Below, in pieces: positions 13,077 through 15,464 of a stretch of DNA of 15,464 bases. The notes beneath the pieces were generated by a model. It did no database searches, had not been told where the DNA came from, and saw nothing but the letters and a program-made list of their open reading frames with translations. The position numbers and the translations under genes were made by a program. Position 1 is the stretch's first letter; each line of letters starts with the position of its first letter. Source of the stretch: an uncultured Moraxellaceae bacterium. Lineage in GTDB: Bacteria; Pseudomonadota; Gammaproteobacteria; Pseudomonadales; Moraxellaceae. The stretch spans positions 1-15,464 of the forward strand of contig CALFYA010000088.1 in the NCBI GenBank assembly GCA_937952925.1. Reading direction: 5' to 3'.

Positions 13077-14395
13077 AACAAGTAAAATGCACCGCCAAGT
13101 ATTGCAGAGCCAGCAAGTACCTCCATCACACTGCGTTTGAAATAAAACAAGGCGATCAGCGCCAACGCGGTGAGCGAGACCGAAACCAGATCAACCGTGC
13201 CAGACCAACCCTGCGGCCACCACGTGTGATAAGCAAAAAACAGCGCCAAATTGACAATCACCCCAACGACCGCCGCAGTAATGGCGGTGAGGGGGGCACT
13301 CAAGTTGAGATTGTCACGCGTGGACTCTACCAGCGGTGCACCCGCCAAAATAAAGATAAACGAGGGCAAAAAGGTAAACCATGTGACCAAGCAGGCCGCG
13401 ACCACACCGCCCATCAACAGCGCATCTGACCCGAGAGCGGCATGTTGATAGCCGCCCACAAAGGCCACAAACGCCACCACCATAATCAAGGGGCCGGGTG
13501 TGCTCTCACCAAGCGCCAAACCATCCATCATTTGTCTTGGTGATAGCCAGCCATAATGCGTGACCGCACCCTGATACACATACGGCAATACGGCATACGC
13601 GCCACCAAAGGTCATCAGTGCCGCCGTGGTAAAAAACCAACTCATCTGGGTGAGGGTATGTTGCCAACCGAGCAAGGCCGTGAGTAAGCCCATCGGAATC
13701 AGCCACAAGCCCATACCAACCGTCAGCACCACCGCTAAGCGCGACCAGCGAAACGACGCATGTGCTGGAGCTGGCGTATCATCATCAATGATCGCGCGGA
13801 CGGTACTGCGGTGTGTACTGGCATGCCCCGATGCCAACTGAAAATCATGTGGACGCAACCGCTGACCGACAAAACCGATGATCGCGGCCAACAACACAAT
13901 CCATGGAAAGGGAAGATTGAGTGCAAAAATCGCCAAAAACGATGCGAGTGCAATGGTACAAAGCAGGGGATTTTTGAGGGTTTTGCTGCCAATCCGATGT
14001 GCGGCTTGCAGCACAATGGCGGTTACCGCAGGCTTGATGCCATACAGCAGCGCAGCCAAGGCTGGGGCATCGCCAAAACTCATATAAATGGCGGACAGTG
14101 CGATCAACAGCAGCAACGAGGGCAAAACAAACAGCAGTCCTGCAATCACGCCTCCCCATGTGCGGTGCATCAACCAGCCCAAGTAAGTGGCGAGTTGCTG
14201 CGCTTCGGGGCCAGGTAAAAGCATGCAGTAATTCAGCGCATGCAAAAAACGCCGCTCTGAAATCCAGTGACGCCGCTCGACCAGCTCTTGATGCATGATG
14301 GCAATTTGCCCAGCAGGGCCGCCAAAGCTGATCAAGCCGAGTTTGAACCAGAATTTGAGGGCTTGACAAAAGGCAATTGGAGTAGGATCAGACAT
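13073..14395 (-). CDS. chrA: Chromate-type ion transporter, two-domain ChrA
   Basis: The 440-residue integral membrane protein is a long-chain CHR-family transporter with two homologous halves. The N half has FWFKLGLISFGGPAGQIAIM (~15-34) and LLPGPEAQQLATYLGW (~59-74). The C half has TFGGAYAVLPYVYQ (~262-275) and GLALGESTPGPLIMVVAFVAF (~292-312). The paired FGG and PGP motifs are the family hallmark, and about ten hydrophobic spans are visible. The two halves are joined by a hydrophilic linker (~180-218, rich in His, Asp and Pro). ChrA exports chromate in resistant bacteria, but many chromosomal members have no tested substrate, so the gene symbol reflects family only. No chrB-type regulator is adjacent. 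The ATG at 14395 lacks a clear ribosome site, and a 6-bp palindrome (14399-14413) lies directly upstream. The stop overlaps the convergent SanA/YdcF gene. Confidence 0.9.
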   Translation of the reverse strand: MSDPTPIAFCQALKFWFKLGLISFGGPAGQIAIMHQELVERRHWISERRFLHALNYCMLLPGPEAQQLATYLGWLMHRTWGGVIAGLLFVLPSLLLLIALSAIYMSFGDAPALAALLYGIKPAVTAIVLQAAHRIGSKTLKNPLLCTIALASFLAIFALNLPFPWIVLLAAIIGFVGQRLRPHDFQLASGHASTHRSTVRAIIDDDTPAPAHASFRWSRLAVVLTVGMGLWLIPMGLLTALLGWQHTLTQMSWFFTTAALMTFGGAYAVLPYVYQGAVTHYGWLSPRQMMDGLALGESTPGPLIMVVAFVAFVGGYQHAALGSDALLMGGVVAACLVTWFTFLPSFIFILAGAPLVESTRDNLNLSAPLTAITAAVVGVIVNLALFFAYHTWWPQGWSGTVDLVSVSLTALALIALFYFKRSVMEVLAGSAILGGAFYLF

Positions 14396-14398
14396 GAG

Positions 14399-14413
14399 TC
14401 ATCATCGTGATGA
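14399..14413. promoter_or_regulatory. TCATCA-TCG-TGATGA palindrome before chrA
   Basis: A perfect 6-bp inverted repeat with a 3-nt centre lies 4-18 bp upstream of the chrA start codon. It might be an operator or a leader hairpin that covers the ribosome site. The rest of the 170-bp gap to the helicase gene shows AT-rich sequence but no promoter I can assign firmly. Confidence 0.3.
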
Positions 14414-14566
14414 GAAAGGAGTAATATTAATCAAAAAGATGACAGATTGCTGATTGCGTTAGATCAAGCAAACAGACGATGATGAAGCGACACATCACTG
14501 TGTTGATGTCATGAATGTAAAAGTAAAAACGGATTGTTGTAAATCGCGTATTGTGGAGAGACAACC

Positions 14567-15464
14567 ATGGATGTTGGCTACTTAGTAGAGTCTAAGCGGT
14601 TTGCTGGAGTCGCAAAAGTCGCGCAAGTCAACCCTCAAGATCGCTCGGTGATGGTAAGTTTTTTTGAATCACCGGCTCAGCCACACGCAAGCGTGACTCG
14701 CTATCTGAGCACCGAGTTAAAGCCTGCAAAACTGTATGCCGAACAAGTGGTTTATTGTTTTCATCCCGAGCATCAACGTTGGCAGCGTGGTCGATATATT
14801 GGTGAAGTACCACATCAGCAACACTTGGTGATGATTCGAGGGGGTGAACGGTTGTTGGTCACCCTCGCGGATATTTATGTGTTGAGACATCACAATACGT
14901 GGATTGATGCATTGGGGTTTTTAGCTGAGCAAGCCAATGATGCCCCATTTTTTTATCACCTGAGAGCCCCTTTTTTGCAAGCTTATCTTGCTCAGCAGTC
15001 GATCTATCAATCGATTGCTGCAATCCCAAGCAGCAGTGTGGCACTAGAAGCCCATCAATTGGCTGTTGTTCGTCGAGTGCTGCATGATCCCATCCCCAAA
15101 TATGTGTTGGCCGATGAAGTGGGTTTGGGCAAAACCATTGAGGCCGGTTTTCTGATCCGAGAGTGGGTACTTGAGCATCAACATCATTCGCGTATTTTAG
15201 TGGTGGTGCCACCAAGCTTATTGGGACAATGGCAGGCGGAGTTGGATTATCGCTTCCATTTGGATGGTATTGTCAGTTTAGAACCAGAGCCTTATGGTGT
15301 GTGGTTGATCACGCCGGCTCAGCTCGGAGCATCTGTATTGGCATGGCAGCCCAATATAGTGGTGATTGATGAGGCTCATCAACTTGCCCCATTGGCATGG
15401 GCAACGGTCACTGCGATGTACACCACGCTTGCACAGCTATGCCATGGCGCAACAGGCGTCCTGT
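14567..15464 (+). CDS. dpdE: SNF2-type helicase resembling DpdE, 3' part beyond window
   Basis: The first 299 codons of a larger helicase are present. An N-terminal region (~1-110) with LVESKRFAGVAKVAQVNPQDRS and VSFFESP resembles the small beta-barrel start of DpdE-type proteins. It is followed by DAPFFYHLRAPF (~125-136) and the helicase core. Core motifs are a Q-like ALEAHQLAVVRRVL (~159-172), motif I DEVGLGKT (183-190), motif Ia VVVPPSLLGQW (~212-222) and motif II DEAH (268-271). The order matches Swi2/Snf2 ATPases; C-terminal motifs are outside. DpdE is a conserved part of Dpd systems, which insert 7-deazaguanines into DNA (with DpdA as transglycosylase) and restrict unmodified DNA. The ATG at 14567 has GGAGAG six bases upstream. 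Naming rests on remembered similarity of the N-terminal half; DISARM DrmD or another RapA-like ATPase is the main alternative. The +1 gene set cannot be seen. Confidence 0.65.
   Translation, partial: MDVGYLVESKRFAGVAKVAQVNPQDRSVMVSFFESPAQPHASVTRYLSTELKPAKLYAEQVVYCFHPEHQRWQRGRYIGEVPHQQHLVMIRGGERLLVTLADIYVLRHHNTWIDALGFLAEQANDAPFFYHLRAPFLQAYLAQQSIYQSIAAIPSSSVALEAHQLAVVRRVLHDPIPKYVLADEVGLGKTIEAGFLIREWVLEHQHHSRILVVVPPSLLGQWQAELDYRFHLDGIVSLEPEPYGVWLITPAQLGASVLAWQPNIVVIDEAHQLAPLAWATVTAMYTTLAQLCHGATGVL

Noticed and set aside
13760..14218. 152-codon plus-strand open frame opposite chrA
   Set aside because: Antisense shadow of a membrane protein gene, rich in Gln, Cys and Asn.
1..15464. CRISPR array, tRNA or rRNA
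   Set aside because: No regularly spaced direct repeats, cloverleaf or rRNA-like sequence was seen on either strand.

Overview
The window reads as chromosomal DNA of a gammaproteobacterium in the Moraxellaceae, close to Acinetobacter. The best evidence is NfuA, which matches Acinetobacter-type NfuA almost word for word from memory. The ackA-pta order and the set of small conserved genes (YbjN-like, YcxB-like, SanA/YdcF-like) agree with this. Base composition is roughly balanced, so it is not a typical AT-rich A. baumannii; a higher-GC relative is plausible. This is inference without a database search.

Layout. Positions 1-1423 (minus) hold the first ~474 codons of a large N6-adenine DNA methyltransferase of the type III Mod kind, cut by the window edge. 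Next comes an orphan condensation-domain (PapA-like) acyltransferase (minus), divergent from nfuA (plus). A YbjN-domain gene (minus) follows, divergent from a hexapeptide-repeat O-acetyltransferase (plus). Between that gene and the next lies a ~231 bp MITE-like element with 21 bp terminal inverted repeats (5263-5493). Then come an unrecognised helical protein (minus) and an exported alpha/beta hydrolase (minus), separated by a clear intrinsic terminator.

The long gene-free gap at 7592-8304 is the most interesting part. On the minus strand it carries what looks like a CsrB/RsmZ-type sRNA: seven GGA motifs in about 100 nt, one in the loop of a perfect CTCA-GGA-TGAG hairpin, ending in a stem plus U-tract. 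Upstream are a plausible -10 box, an 18 bp inverted repeat resembling a GacA-type site and a perfect CRP-type palindrome. The gap also holds a REP-like hairpin.

Right of this are a YcxB-like membrane protein, the acetate operon ackA-pta (minus), a SanA/YdcF-family envelope protein (plus, TTG start) and a two-domain chromate-type transporter ChrA (minus) whose stop codon overlaps the SanA/YdcF stop codon. The window ends inside a SNF2-type helicase that resembles DpdE of the 7-deazaguanine DNA-modification (Dpd) systems.

The middle ~13 kb is therefore ordinary housekeeping and envelope chromosome, while both edges run into DNA-modification or defence genes. AckA and Pta form the acetate/acetyl-phosphate pathway. 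NfuA acts in iron-sulfur cluster delivery. The remaining genes look like independent units, each with its own hairpins or divergent promoter region.
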